Position numbers and translations under genes: made by a program
Notes under the pieces: model-generated
Databases searched by the model: none
What the model saw: the letters and a program-made list of their open reading frames with translations, nothing else
What the model was told of the DNA's origin: nothing
In this document: positions 38,901 to 50,200 of the stretch, piece by piece
How the letters are laid out: every line of letters begins with the position of its first letter
How positions within the stretch are numbered: the stretch's first letter is position 1
Source: Pleodorina starrii
Taxonomy: Eukaryota; Chlorophyta; Chlorophyceae; Chlamydomonadales; Volvocaceae
Reading direction: 5' to 3'
NCBI GenBank assembly: GCA_030267565.1
Contig: BRXU01000008.1
Span: 3,106,001-3,170,000, forward strand
Length of the DNA: 64,000 nt

Positions 38901-39710
38901 ACATCGCCGTCGCCCGCGTTAGCGACGGCGGCGGCGGCGCCGCCGCCGCCGGAGGCGGCAGCCGCGGGGTCGCGTGTTGGCACGCCCACGCATGCGGCCA
39001 TGTCGCCCAGGCCTCCAAGGTCGCCGATCGCAGCTCCGGCATCGCCGGCGGCGGCGGCCGATGCTGCGGCGGCGGCAGCGGCCGCAGGGGTCGAGTCGGA
39101 ACGGGTCGGAACGCCGGTGGGCGGCCGCGGCGGCGGCGCAGAGGCTGGGGTCAGTCGGCCGCTCAGTCGCCTCTCCGGCGCCGCCGCCAGCATCGAGCTG
39201 CCGCCGCCTCCGCTGCTCAGCCCCCGCACCGGCAGCGCCTCCGCCGCCGCTGCTGCCGCCGCTGCTGCCGCTTCGTCACCGCCGCTCGCAAAAGTGGCGA
39301 GCCTGAACGCCGCCGCCGCTGCCGCCGCAGCAGCCGCAGCCGCTGCAGCCGCGTCCGCTGCTCCGACCGCTGCGGGTGCAGCCGGTGGGGGAAGCCCGAG
39401 CTCGGGGCAACCCGCGGCCCGCGTTGCTTCCGCTAGCGGCCGCGGCAGCAGCCGGCCGCCTTCGTCGCCGCCGCCGCCGCCGCCGCCCGCGGCCGGGGCT
39501 ATGGAGCCGCCGCCGGCGTCGTCGGCAGATCGAGACAGTGCGGCGGTGGCGGCTGCGGGCGGCGAGGCGGCGGTGTCCAGTGGTGGGGAGGCGGTAGGGT
39601 CGCGACCCGGGTCGGCCGACGGAAGCGCCAAGGGTACGGCAGCAGCGGCCGCCGCTGCAACGCCGACGGAGCTGGAGACGCCGCAACCGGTGCAGGGACC
39701 GCCGTCTTGA
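10749..39710 (+). CDS. Giant TmcB-like multi-pass membrane protein with PAS domains (46 exons, about 3,554 aa)
   Basis: Forty-six exons assemble without a frame break from ATG 10749 to the stop at 39710 (10,665 nt coding). Order: N-terminal membrane module (about residues 50–375), TmcB-type helical repeats (about 378–600), three to four PAS folds (about 620–1150), disordered linkers (about 1290–2075), second membrane module (about 2085–2760), disordered Ala/Gly/Ser/Pro tail (about 2828–3554). The layout and the PAS signature ([36 protein letters not shown]) match proteins annotated 'tiny macrocysts protein B-like' in ciliates, Dictyostelium and green algae. Their biochemical role is poorly known; PAS folds suggest ligand, redox or light sensing at a membrane. 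Exon coordinates are in the part-entries that follow. The start is the first in-frame ATG before the conserved membrane module. The single-gene call is strong because every phase matches; individual borders in low-complexity exons are less certain. Confidence 0.82.
15586..18193 (+). other. TmcB-like gene, exons 9–14: TmcB/TmcC-type helical (TPR-like) repeats
   Basis: Exons: 15586–15761, 16174–16234, 16585–16751, 17195–17366, 17651–17730, 18088–18193. The encoded helices ([63 protein letters not shown]) resemble the TPR-like repeats defined in TmcB/TmcC proteins. They place a cytosolic helical platform between the membrane module and the PAS domains. Exon 9 could start at a later CAG; 15586 keeps the frame. 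Confidence 0.72.
15814..15921. repeat. 10-bp tandem repeat (CGGGACACAA)n in TmcB-like intron 9
   Basis: About ten head-to-tail copies, one carrying GGAAC in place of GGGAC. Lies within intron 15762–16173. Confidence 0.95.
18088..24119 (+). other. TmcB-like gene, exons 14–25: tandem PAS domains
   Basis: Exons: 18088–18193, 18523–18667, 19082–19215, 19434–19594, 19824–19881, 20227–20293, 20784–21138, 21362–21654, 22066–22287, 22684–22799, 23299–23410, 23889–24119. PAS1 (about residues 622–725) is textbook: [55 protein letters not shown]2 starts at [23 protein letters not shown] and PAS3 at [19 protein letters not shown] with [14 protein letters not shown] fourth, more diverged fold begins at [15 protein letters not shown] with a Gly/Pro insertion, then [16 protein letters not shown]. 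No cofactor can be assigned. Confidence 0.75.
21849..21994. repeat. Hexanucleotide satellite (CCCCGT)n in TmcB-like intron 21
   Basis: About 24 near-perfect copies inside intron 21655–22065. Translates as Arg-Pro or Ser-Pro runs in different frames, which is not evidence of coding. Confidence 0.97.
25612..25690. repeat. 12-bp tandem repeat (CCGGCCACTCCA)n abutting an intron acceptor
   Basis: About 6.5 copies ending just before the CAG acceptor of exon 28 (25697). Confidence 0.9.
27451..28020. repeat. Large hexanucleotide satellite (CCCTCT)n, polypyrimidine tract
   Basis: About 570 bp of nearly pure CCCTCT/CCCTCTCCCT units, with rare C/G variants near 27651 and 27815. It sits on the plus strand in intron 27037–28054 and runs up to the acceptor. 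The repeat is open in several frames and creates spurious long ORFs. Confidence 0.98.
30036..30097. repeat. Imperfect inverted repeat (CCCA)n / (TGGG)n
   Basis: A CCCA-rich arm followed directly by AAACG and a (GGGT)n arm, within intron 29723–30173. It can fold as a GC-rich hairpin or, on the G-rich arm, a quadruplex. Confidence 0.85.
32161..32321. repeat. 8-bp tandem repeat (ACTCCCTC)n
   Basis: About 20 copies in intron 31716–32393 of the TmcB-like gene. Confidence 0.96.
33758..33870. repeat. Pentanucleotide repeat (GTGCG)n starting at a splice donor
   Basis: About 22 copies. The first GT is the donor after exon 39 (GAG|GTGCGG), so many identical candidate donors follow in tandem. Confidence 0.95.
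37527..39710 (+). other. TmcB-like gene, exon 46: disordered C-terminal tail
   Basis: A single 2,184-nt terminal exon encoding about 727 residues. It begins [17 protein letters not shown] and soon turns into Ala/Gly/Ser/Pro low complexity with recurring RVGTP and SPR modules, as of a phosphorylatable tether. The stop is TGA at 39708. Long antisense and out-of-frame ORFs over this exon are composition effects. Confidence 0.75.
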
Positions 39711-41420
39711 GCGAGTCGTGTCGTACGATGCAGTACTCGCCGTAACTGCCGTAACTTCACTCCGGCTCGGCAGCATGGATTCTCAATCTTACTCTTATGC
39801 TCAGGTTTCACCGTTGGGGGTTAAAAAATGATACCGTTGGGGATTCTGCACCGCACGCACCGCACATGCGCTTCAAATTTCATGCAAACGCGGTCTTTGA
39901 GAGGACCGACCGTAGTGAACGAACGTGGATAGATGTTGCGTTGGTGTGGTGAGCCGTTCCTGGAGATGCCGCTCACGGTCGTTGCACTGTTGTTGTCTCG
40001 GGCCAGGAAGCATAGCTAAGCCGCGGCCGGCTCTTTCGCGGGCTCCTTTATAGAGCAGGGACTGGATGGTTTCGTCTCGTGCGTGTGTCTGTGTGGGTCT
40101 GTGTGCGTGGGTAGGATGCAAGAGTTACAATGAGGGACCACTAGGGTCCTGCGCTGGCGCATTCTGAGTCAACTCAGAACCTCACGGGCCTGCCGACTGC
40201 AGACCAGCACCCTCCCTGGGTAGCATTTGGAGGGAGGGAGGGAGTTGTCCGCGAACATGGCCCTTGGGGCGGGGCCTGCGTCATTGACTATTTCCCAGAT
40301 CTAGACGGATATAACCGTAGATCGGGGCCTCGCGGTTGGTTGCCGGCTCTAACCGCCAATACCCCTTCGCTGCGTGATCGAAGCAAGTAGTCGTACTCGC
40401 ATCGTACTGAGCCTCACCTATCGTTTAGTACCATGAATTGAGCGTCGGTGTCGGAGCCTTGGCAGCGGGCGCGGCGTATTGCTGCCTTGCGGGCCTTATC
40501 GCGGGCCGCCGCGCCAGGTTCTGATCGTGCCATTGTTGTGCCGTTGTCCGCTGCGCGTGTGTGTGTGCGTGTGTGTGCCGGTTTCAAAACACACGTGTGC
40601 CGCGTTGGGTGTATGCATCCGTTCGAGTCGCGACTGCGTGCCCAATGACCGTTTCGTCATTATCATACAGTCGTTGTGCTCACTCGACAACGACGATGAC
40701 ATGGAAACGTTGCGCCGCCACACATCAAGCTAGATGTCAGCCCATCGCGCGTTGTGCCGGACCGTGCCGTGGCTTGCGCTCCTGGCGTCTACCTGGCGTA
40801 ACTTTTGCGTGCACGTGAGAATTGCCCTTATCGTTGATTGGACCTAACCACACCCAACCGCTGCTACGGTACTGCTGCTGCTTGAGGTGGTCGGCCCACG
40901 CGTCGCGGACGCATGATCTTTTGGCAAACGCCTTGCCTTGCCTTTGCCTTTGCGCGTGCGTGCGTGCGTGCGTGATGACATTCGGGCGCGCGGGGCGTGT
41001 ATTTGCTGCATGCATCGAGCGGACGGACGGACGGACCAGCTTCCGACGCCGTTCAACCTGCAGCTGCGTGACAGCGTGCGTGTGCGCGTGCGTGTGCGTG
41101 GCGGCACGGTACAGTACGGCGGTAGCACTGTCGTCTTAATGGTACGACCGCGGGGGTTGGAGGCGGCTGCTGCGTGTTGAGCACCTCGCCGCTTCTGTGG
41201 GAGGAAGTACCGGTACTCTCGTCGGGATAACGGTGGATGGAGTTGCATCCGTTGTGTGAACCTTTAGGCGCGCATTGATGTCTGGAGGAGCGACCGGGGC
41301 GGCGTGTTGGGCTTTCATCTCTTCCGCAGCTCTGGCGCGCACCCGCGCCTGAGCTGGTCTTGTGAACTGTGTTGTTGGCGTACCGCCGTCGCGGCGGCCG
41401 GAGGTAACACCAGTACACCC

Positions 41421-41456
<36 letters not shown>

Positions 41457-42029
41457 TTCGTTGGTGGCCCGGACGGGACCTTGAAAAACATGTAGGGACA
41501 TGGCGGCGATCGATGTACGATATATGGCAGGTAGAGAGAAGTTACGGCTAGATAGGTAAGACGGCGGATGCCACCTGCTCAAGACTGGGTGAGCAGACAG
41601 CCGCAGGGACGAGCGCACCCTCTCTGCGCGCCATCTAGGAGAACAAAATCGCGACGTCATCTAACGCTCGTCTGGCGCCACGCAAATTGATGAATACCAT
41701 TGAACCGTTTCTTTGCGGTGGACCCACCGTAAAGGCATCACCAGTGCTCTCTGCGCTTGTCACGACACACTGTGCCGGCAAGCAAAGGTATGCCCGAGAT
41801 GGGGATAAGGTGTCTCGCTGCCTTGTCTTGTCGTGTCTTGCCTGTGAATTCACACCACGCTGGCAACTTTCCGCAGCCTGCAGCCAGGACAAGCCACACC
41901 CGCCAAGAGATACCTAACCGGAGGCTGGGACCAAAGGTAAGGAAAGGCCCTCTGGGCCAGACAGCACGGATCAACCGGTCGGGAGAAGCTGACAGCGATT
42001 CCCCTGGGCTGCGGAGCGGGCACGCAAGG

Positions 42030-42435
42030 TTCAGTGGCAGTGGAGGGAACGAAAGGGTCAGTGGCGGTGGAAGTGGAGGGAACGAAAGGTTCAATGGCAG
42101 TGGCAGTGGGGGGGACGAAAGGTTCAGTGGCGGTGGCAATGGGGGAGGCGAAAGGTTCAGTGGCAATGGCAGTGGGGAAACGAAAGGGTCAGCGGCAGTG
42201 GGGGGAACGAAAGGTTCAATGGCAGTGGCAGTGGGGGGGACGAAAGGTTCAATGACAGTGGCAGTGGGGGAAACGAAAGGGTCAGTGGCAGTGGCAGTGG
42301 CAGTGGGGGGAACGAAAGGTTCAGTGGCAGTGGCAGTGGGGGGAACGAAAGGTTCAGTGGCAGTGGAGTGGAGGGAACGAAAGGGTCAGTGGCAGTGGCA
42401 GTGGCAGTGGGAGAAACGCAAGGTTCAGTGGCAGT
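42030..42435. repeat. GGCAGT-rich minisatellite (about 27–39-bp units)
   Basis: Units of the form (GGCAGT)1–4 GGGGG(A/G)ACGAAAG(G)GTTCA(A/G)T recur about 12 times. Unit length varies through the number of GGCAGT steps. Confidence 0.9.
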
Positions 42436-43500
42436 GACAATGGGGGGAGTTCCCTTGCGGGAGTCGGCTAACATGCCTCAAGTGGTGAGTTGAGGCTAAT
42501 ACGGTAAGGATGCCCACGGCGGCTTATGCCCTCTGGACACTCTTTTGCCCTTGGCGGCGGCGCCCTGCCTCAGGAGGTTTCCCCTAGCTCCGCCGTCTCC
42601 GTCTCCGTCTCCGCTGCGGTGTCATTTTTTATCCCCCTAGCTGAGCAGGGCTGGCCCAATGAGAGTCTCTGTTGGCTTTTAGGTTGTGCCGACATGCACG
42701 TCAGGTGCCAGTTTTGGGCTTCGGTCGCGACAGTGTCAGGTGCGGTGGTAAGCACAAGCAATCCTCTGGGTTCCCCATGCATCGATTTAATTATTGACCG
42801 GCAATTCTCCTTGACCACACTGAAGCAATTAATTCATGCAGCAGGGGGGATTGGGTGTACGTACGGTTATGTACTTTAATAGGACATGTACGTAATTACG
42901 CATCGGCAGAAGTGGGAAGAGCTCACCTCTGAATGGGCCTGCGGTGCCCTACCTCGTTCGATTCGCGCCTGTGAGTACACGCCCGTCATTACCTTGTTCC
43001 AAGCAGCCGACGGCGGTTAGAAGTTACCGTACATGTTTTGTTACTCAAACTCAAAGGCCCATGAGAATGCGCACACGAGCCAGGTGACCTTTACGCGTTT
43101 GCAGTTAATACGCGCGCGCATGCACTGCAGGCATGTCGCTCCAGCGACGGCCGAAAGGTCGGAACGAGACACTCGCACAAGTCTTTTATTTTACACCGGA
43201 TATGCGCAGATACGGTGCATTATATATAACTAAGTAAAAACCCTCATTTCGGAATGGAAAACGCTACATCGCAGCCGTGTTGTCCCCCTGAAACATTCGC
43301 CTCCCAAGCTTGTCCTCTCGTTGATGTGTGCCGCTGTTAAGTATAGAGAGGATGGCACAGAGTTTAATATAGCACCTATGTATATGCAATCCTGGTCCTA
43401 CAATTTCAAGCGTTACCGGTACTGTACGCAAGTGCGCCAGGGCGTGCAACGGGAAGGCGTGCCAGGGCTTGGGTCTAGTACATCTTCATCAGACGTTTAA

Positions 43501-43505
43501 TGTAA
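43501..43505 (+). promoter_or_regulatory. TGTAA, possible polyadenylation signal
   Basis: TGTAA is the usual poly(A) signal of volvocine algae. This copy is 3.8 kb past the TmcB-like stop, so it may serve an unseen transcript or be chance. Confidence 0.2.
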
Positions 43506-44226
43506 CTTAGCAAGTAACCGGGCGAAGTATGATGGGGGCCGATACTTCATGAGTTCGGGGCAGATCAACATTCAGCATGCATAAGTAGAGGGTTTCTGCA
43601 GATCTCATATGAGTTTTAGATCAAGTTAAGCATTGTGTATGCGGTACAAATGGAATCCATGATGAACACGCCAACTGCGCGCTTTGCCCGCTCTGGCGAG
43701 CCCGGTGCCCTCCCCGGTCGTCACGCAAGCCAAGACAATGGAGCAAATGTTTAACCTCCATCTTATGCATATACTTCATTTTGGACCGGTTGGTGTCCAT
43801 GTACATGCAGAAAAGAGAAAACGCGTACAGTGTTGTACGATTGTTGTAGTCACCCGAACCAACGCTGCAAGCAGGATTGGCGTATGTACACGTACGCACA
43901 GGAAATAAAATCCTGTTCATCACCTTGATGACTCCACCTTTATTAACGCTCGGTGTGAACAATGGCCAAAGTACATAGTTCCGAGTCAAGGGCCGATGAC
44001 GCTCGCGATGGCATGCGCTTAGACTGGACAGCGGGATGGCCCTAGAAGTAGTTATTTTCCCGGTTGCTCCCCTTACGGCGTCCAGCGCATGACCTGTTGG
44101 GGGCGGCCGTGCCCTAAGTTTTGAAGCGGAAAATGCAACTCGCGGAGCTCGCTAATAGATGATCACTGATTTCCATCTGTATTCGATTATGCGCGCCCTA
44201 GCAACCGCGATGGCACTTTAGTGGTA

Positions 44227-47200
44227 ATGCCGCGACGGGAAGGTTGGCAGCGACGGCCAGGAGCGCGGTCGCCTGGATTGGGGGGACCAAGTATATTCTG
44301 CTTGGCTTGCCTTCTCTGCATCAGCACCCTCGCCGAACTGCAGCAGCGATACCAGCCCAACGACTTTGACGCGCATCTAGGTCGGCTTTCTGTCCTCCCA
44401 GGAAGGACTAGTGCGCTGCAGCCAGATATTGTTCGCCGCCAGCTTGGACAGGATACCGCGGACGTCACAACCGCCGCGGAGCTCCTAGGGGCGCTGCGAA
44501 ATGCGGACATTGGCGTGATTCGCATCACCAGCGCGCTGCTCAGCCTCAACACGTCGGATTGGATTGCCATCACGCAACCGCTGGTACTCTCCCGTTCCGT
44601 GACGCTGCTGGGTGGCGCCCGGTATGATTACAACGGCCGTACCGCTGCCGTTGAACCTCGTCCCGGCGGCTCGTACAACGTCCTTGACTGCGCCAATCTG
44701 GTCAACAGGTTGCAGCTCGGCGCAGCCAAAACAAGCAGCCTCGCGTCCGACCCAATTTCGCTGCAGCTGCAAGGGCTGTGGCTCCGGAACCACCTGCCTC
44801 CCGCCGGCTATGCGCCACTCATCCTCGCGCCCTCTCCCGACGGCACCCTCAGCTTCGCCGACTGCGTTCTGGAGCGTTACGTGGGGGAGCAGCTGAGCGC
44901 AACCGAGAAGGCGGCGGCCCTGCTGCCGGCCATCGCTGGCCAGCCGCCGCGAGTGGTCCTGCGGCACCCAGAGCCCTGGTGCCCCCCGCCGCCGCCGCCG
45001 CCGCCGCCGTCACCGTCACCGTCGCCGTCGCCAGCGCAGCGTGCGTCCACCGCCTGCTTCAATGGCACTCTGTCGTACATCCACTTCGCCGCGGAGCTGC
45101 CGATGCTGCTCGTCCTAACCAACTGCACGTACGGCGTGCAGTACGACGTCGGACCGGGCTGCGTCGACGCCGTAGGCGTCGACTTCTGCGTCTACCAGCT
45201 GCGGGCGCAGCTGCGGGCGCCGGCAGGCGCGCCTACCACCAGCAACGCCGGCGGCGGCGGCGGCGGCGGTGGCCTGAATCCCAGCGCCAGCGCCGGGGTG
45301 GCGGTGGTGGCGACGCTGTCCTGCTGCCTCGCCCTGGTGGTGGGTGTGCGCTTCTGGCGGCGGCTCCGTGACGGGCATCGGACGTTGACGCTGGCGGTGC
45401 GGCCGCCGGGCGCAACGCCGCTGACGACGCTGCTCGTGACGGGTGGGTGCGGCTAACGCGGCTGGGTGGGGCTGGGTGGCTGCGCTTCTGGGCGGCTGGG
45501 TGGCTGCGCTTCTGGGCGGCTGGGTGGCTGCGCTTCTGGGCGGCTGGGTGGCTGCGCTTCTGGGCGGCTGGGTGGTTCGCTGGGTGGCTGACTCCTGTGT
45601 GGCTCTGTGCGGTTCCCGGTTTCTCGGTCACCCCTGGGCTCGGCTCTGACGCACGCACTCCATAGCCCTACCTCCGACCCACTCTCCCTCCCTCCCTCCC
45701 TCCCTGCCTCTCCCCAGACATCCAGAACAGCACCAACCTGTGGGAGCAGCTGCCCACTGCCGTCATGAACGAGGCGCTGAGGCTGCACCACCGCTGCCTG
45801 CGCGCACTGCTGCTCAAGTGCAACGGTGGGTGAATGGATGAGTGCGGGTGGGTGGGTGGGTGTGTGCGGATGAGCGTGGGTGGATGGGTGCGGGTGGGTG
45901 GGTGGGTGGGTGGGTGGGTGGGTGAGTGAAGGTCCCTTCTGGCGGCGGCGGCGGTGCTGGTAGAGGGCAGGGCGGTGGGCTCAGCGATAGCTCCATCTGC
46001 AGCCCTGGTAGGGGGCAGGTGCGGCGGCTCGATTGAAAAGAGAGGGGGGAAGAGGCGCTTTGAGGCGGCCGTTGCGATGCACCGGGAGGGAGTTTGGGTG
46101 GAGCCCACCCAGACCTAGACACCGCAGGCCGCCGGGGCTACCCCTACTACCACCTACCCCTACCGCCGGGGCTGTGGTGGCGCTGTGGCGCTGTTGCGCT
46201 GCTGCCCCTCCCCATCTGCCCCTCTGTCTCTGACAACCTAGCCAAGCCTCTCTGTGCAGCCTCTGTACCACCGTACCCCGCTGGCCGCCGACCCTGGTCG
46301 CCGACCCCAGCCCCAACACCAGCACCAACGCCCCAGCGCCAATCAATCCCCCGCCCCCCTGCGCCGGGCCCCCCTTCAGGCTACGAGTCCGCAACGGAGG
46401 GCGACTCGTTCATCCTGGCCTTCCACGCTCCCATGGACGCTGCGAGGTTCGCCATCCTGGCGCAGGTCAGGGGGCAGTGGACTGTGGTCGGGGTGACTGT
46501 GTGTGGTGAAGAGGCCTACCGGATCTGGGGCCGTGCCTGTGTGGGTAGCCGTGCCAGTACCGGATCCAGATCTGGATCCGGGTTTGTATCGTTTCTGGAT
46601 CTGGATCTGGGTTCACGCGGGTCTGCGGGTCGCAGTAGCACAGGCCCTGACCGCCCCCCCCCCAATGGCGACTTCGCCGCCATGCCGCTCCGCTCCGTGC
46701 CGGGTGTGTTTCGCCCCTCGTCCGCACCGCATTTTGTCTGCCGTGGAAGTACGGTAATCTCCAACATTCTGTGTTGCGTTTACCGGCGGCGCTTCCAGGC
46801 GGCGCTTCTGGAGCTGCCCTGGCCCCCGGAGCTGCTGGAACATGAGGACGGACGAGAGGTGGGGGGAGTTGGGTTGGGAGGAGGTAGGGGGAGGTGAGGG
46901 ATGGGAGGAAGTGGGAGGAGGTGAGGGATGGGAGGAAGTGGGAGGAGGTGGGGGGATGGGAGGAAGTGGGAGGAGGTGGGGGATGGGAGGATGTAGGGGA
47001 CGGGGGGAAGTGGGAGGAGGTGAGGGATGGGAGGAAGTGGGAGGAGGTGGGGGGATGGGAGGAAGTGGGAGGAAGTGGGGGGATGGGAGGAAGTGGGAGG
47101 AGGTAGGGGATGGGAGGAAGTGGGAGGAAGTGGGGGGACGGGGGGAAGTGGGAGGAGGTGAGGGATGGGAGGAAGTGGGAGGAAGTAGGGGACGGGGGGA

Positions 47201-50200
47201 AGTGGGAGGAGGTGAGGGATGGGAGGAAGTGGGAGGAAGTGGGGGGATGGGAGGAAGTGGGAGGAGGTGAGGGATGGGAGGAAGTGGGAGGAAGTGGGGG
47301 GATGGGAGGAAGTGGGAGGAGGTGGGGGATGGGAGGGAAGTGGGAGGAGGTAGGGGATGGGAGGAAGTGGGAGGAGGTAGGGGATGGGAGGAAGTGGGAG
47401 GAAGTGGGAGGAGCTGCGCGCGCAAAGGAGGGAGGGGAGCAGCAGCAGTGGCTGCAGCGACGGCCATAGCAGCAGCGGCTGCAGCGGCAGCGGGGCCGAG
47501 AGAACCTCCCCTTTGTCCAACTCAACCCCTCCCCTTCCCCTTTCCCTTTCCGTTGTTGGCCTTCCGTCTCACTCCCCATCCCCTCCTGGTCGCAGATCTG
47601 GGCCGAACCCGCGCGTCCCAAGGTGATGGCGGCCGCCGCCCGGAGCGCCGGCCACGTGCACAACCGCAGCCTCGGCCTGGCGGGCCTCCTGGGCCACCAC
47701 ACCCACACCAACGCCACCAACTCCAACCCCAACAACCCCAACATCCACAGCAGCGTCGGTGATGGCGACTCGGATGACGGCGAGCTGGTGGCTCCCAGCT
47801 TCAGCAGCAGGCCCGGGCCCGGCGGCGAGGGGCCATGCAGCAGCGGCAACACGCCGCTGGGCCGGGGCGGCTCCTCCGCGCAGCTGCTGCTGCAGGCCCG
47901 GATGCCGTCGCGGCGCGGCGCGGCGCCGCGGGTGCCGAATCGCGCCTGCAGGTCCTTCAGTGAGGACCACGACCGGAATCGGGAGCGGGAGGGAGAGCGG
48001 GAGCGGGAGCGGCCGTCCGCCTCCAATCCCATGATGCTGGTGGCTGGGGGCAGCAGCTCCGAGGCGCTGCGTTGTGCGGGAGCGGGGACGGGAGCGGGGG
48101 CGGCAGCGGGAGCGGGAGCGGCCGAGGGAGAGGGAGAGGGGGGCGAGCGGCAGGGGTGCAGCGGCTACGGGCGCGCGGAGGGCGGCGCGGAGGAGCAGCT
48201 GCGGCTGGCGGCCGTTGCGCCGCCGCCCCTGTCGTCCCATGCGCAAGGTGAGGCCTCGGAGGGTGGGGCCTGGCGGGGTCGCCTTGCAGGGTCGCCCCAC
48301 CTCGCCTCGCCTCGCCCTGTAGCGCCAAGAGGTAACCGTATGGATGCTATGCGTGTTTTGTTTTATTGTGTTTTAATTTTGTTTCTTTTTGCTTATTTCT
48401 GTATATTTTTGTTGCGTTTAATTAATTTTATTTTCTTTAATTTTATTTGCGCGGCACCCCTTCTTCCCCCGTCGTCCGCCAGCAGGTTCTTTGGACCCAC
48501 GGGTCATTACGGGTGCCTTAAACCCCCTCTTGTCCCCCCCATCCCCGGGTCCGTTCTTGCATCACACTCTTCCAACCCCCTCTCCCTTCTGTGTCTGTCT
48601 GTCTGTCTCCCGCCGACGCAGCAGCAGCAGCAGTAGGCACCTCGCTCTCCTCCACCACCGACGGCTTCACGCCGCTGCAGTCGCAGTCGCAGGAGCCAGC
48701 GCCCGTCTCCGGCGCCTCCGGCCCCCCCAGCGCAGCGGCCACCACCAACACCACCACCAACACCAATGCGGCCGCCGCCGCCGCCTCCGGCCGCCGGCCC
48801 GCCGGCGCGCGGCCAGCCCCCGTCATCTCCGCCACCACCGCCGCCTCCAGATCGCCCCCCTCGCCCCCCGTCTCCACGGCTGCCCAGGCCCTGAAGCTCC
48901 TCCAAGCGGCCTATTGGAGCCAGGCTCGCCGCCACCATGGGGACGGGCTGGAAAAGGACGCGGATGCGGATGCGGACGCGGAGGAGCCGCTCGGAGGTTC
49001 AAGTTGGAGGCCGAGCCAGGGCCCTGCCGGTGCGGCACGCGAGGCAGGACAGCAGCATCAACAGCAACAGCAGCAGCAGCAACGGCAGCAGCAACAACAA
49101 CAACAACAGCAGCAAAAACAGCAGCAGCAACAACAACGGTCGCTGGGTGCTCCATCCGGGAGGCGGCCTGACTCCGTCGCGGCGGATTCGGCGGCCCTCT
49201 TCCAACACCTGAGACCGCTCGCGCCGTTGGAACCCGGGGCGAAGCCAGTGCGGCTCTCGTCCGGCGGGAGCTTCGACGGCGACGCCGCCGGCGGCGGCGG
49301 CCGGGCGCGCGGCGCCACCGGCGGCGGCGGCGGCGGGCTGATGAGCAGCGTCCTCGGCAGCCTCACGCTGCGCTTCGGCGCGCGGGAGCGCAGCGGCCGA
49401 GGCAGCGCGGCGGCGGTGACGGCGACGGCGATGGCGATGGCGACGGCCAGCCTCGGCGGCGGCGGCGCCAGCGGCGGCGAGGGTGATGCCGCCGGCGTCG
49501 CCTTCCCCGGCTGGCGAGTGGTGGCCTCCGCCAGCAGCAGCTCGCGGCCCTCCGCCGGCACGTCGCTGAGGGGCGCGGATACCTTGTCCTGGGCGGCCAA
49601 TCCGCTGGCGTTGCTGCCGCCGGAAGAGAGAGGCTCCCCGCAGCCTCGGGAGGGTGACGGCGGCGGCGGCGGCGGGGGCCGCCGCGCCGTGGCTGCGGTC
49701 GGCGTCGTCGCCGGCCTGCGCGCCTTGCCGGCGTCTTCAGAAGAGTCGGCGGGGCCGGTGGCGGAGGGCCTGGAGCAGCAGCAGCCGGAAGGGGAGGGGC
49801 TGCGGTGGGCTGCGTGCCGGCCGACCCGTGGGTCGGCGGGGCCGGTGGCGGAGGGCCTGGAGGGCGCGCCGGAGGTGGGTTCATGGCCGGAGCAGGAGGA
49901 AGAGGACATTGGCAGCATCATCCTGGTGCCTCATGAGGAGTCGCAGTCGCAGTTGCAGACGCCGGCGGTGGCGGCGGTGGCGGCGGCACCGACGTCGACA
50001 CCTACGGCGGCGGTGGCGGCGGCGGGGCTGGGACAAGCCGTCGGGTCGGCGGCCCTACACCGCAAGGGCTCCTTCGGTTCTGTCGCGCCTCTAGTGCCCT
50101 CGCGCCTGGGCCCGAGGCCGGCTACGCCGTCCTCGACGGCGCCCTTGGACGACGTGCTGCAAGAAGCCTCCGCCGCCGGGGCGACGCCCGGCGCCATTGC

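Larger units (their letters stand above)
39711..44226. other. Gene-poor intergenic spacer
   Basis: About 4.5 kb with no ORF resembling a gene, no rRNA or tRNA and no splice-linked reading frame. It contains the 3' flank of the TmcB-like gene, a TGTAA motif at 43501, a GGCT run near 41421–41452, the minisatellite at about 42030–42435, and dispersed-repeat copies near 39821 and 42592. Composition from about 42.8 kb to 44.2 kb is clearly less GC-rich. Confidence 0.6.

Noticed and set aside
38288..39811. 507-codon antisense ORF
   Set aside because: Shadow of the GC-rich terminal exon of the TmcB-like gene; no family motifs.
41757..42437. 226-codon ORF over the GGCAGT minisatellite
   Set aside because: Repeat-driven; open on both strands; no start context or splice-linked partner.
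46467..48032. 521-codon antisense ORF rich in LLPLPPIP
   Set aside because: Mostly the polypurine minisatellite read backwards across cyclase intron 4.
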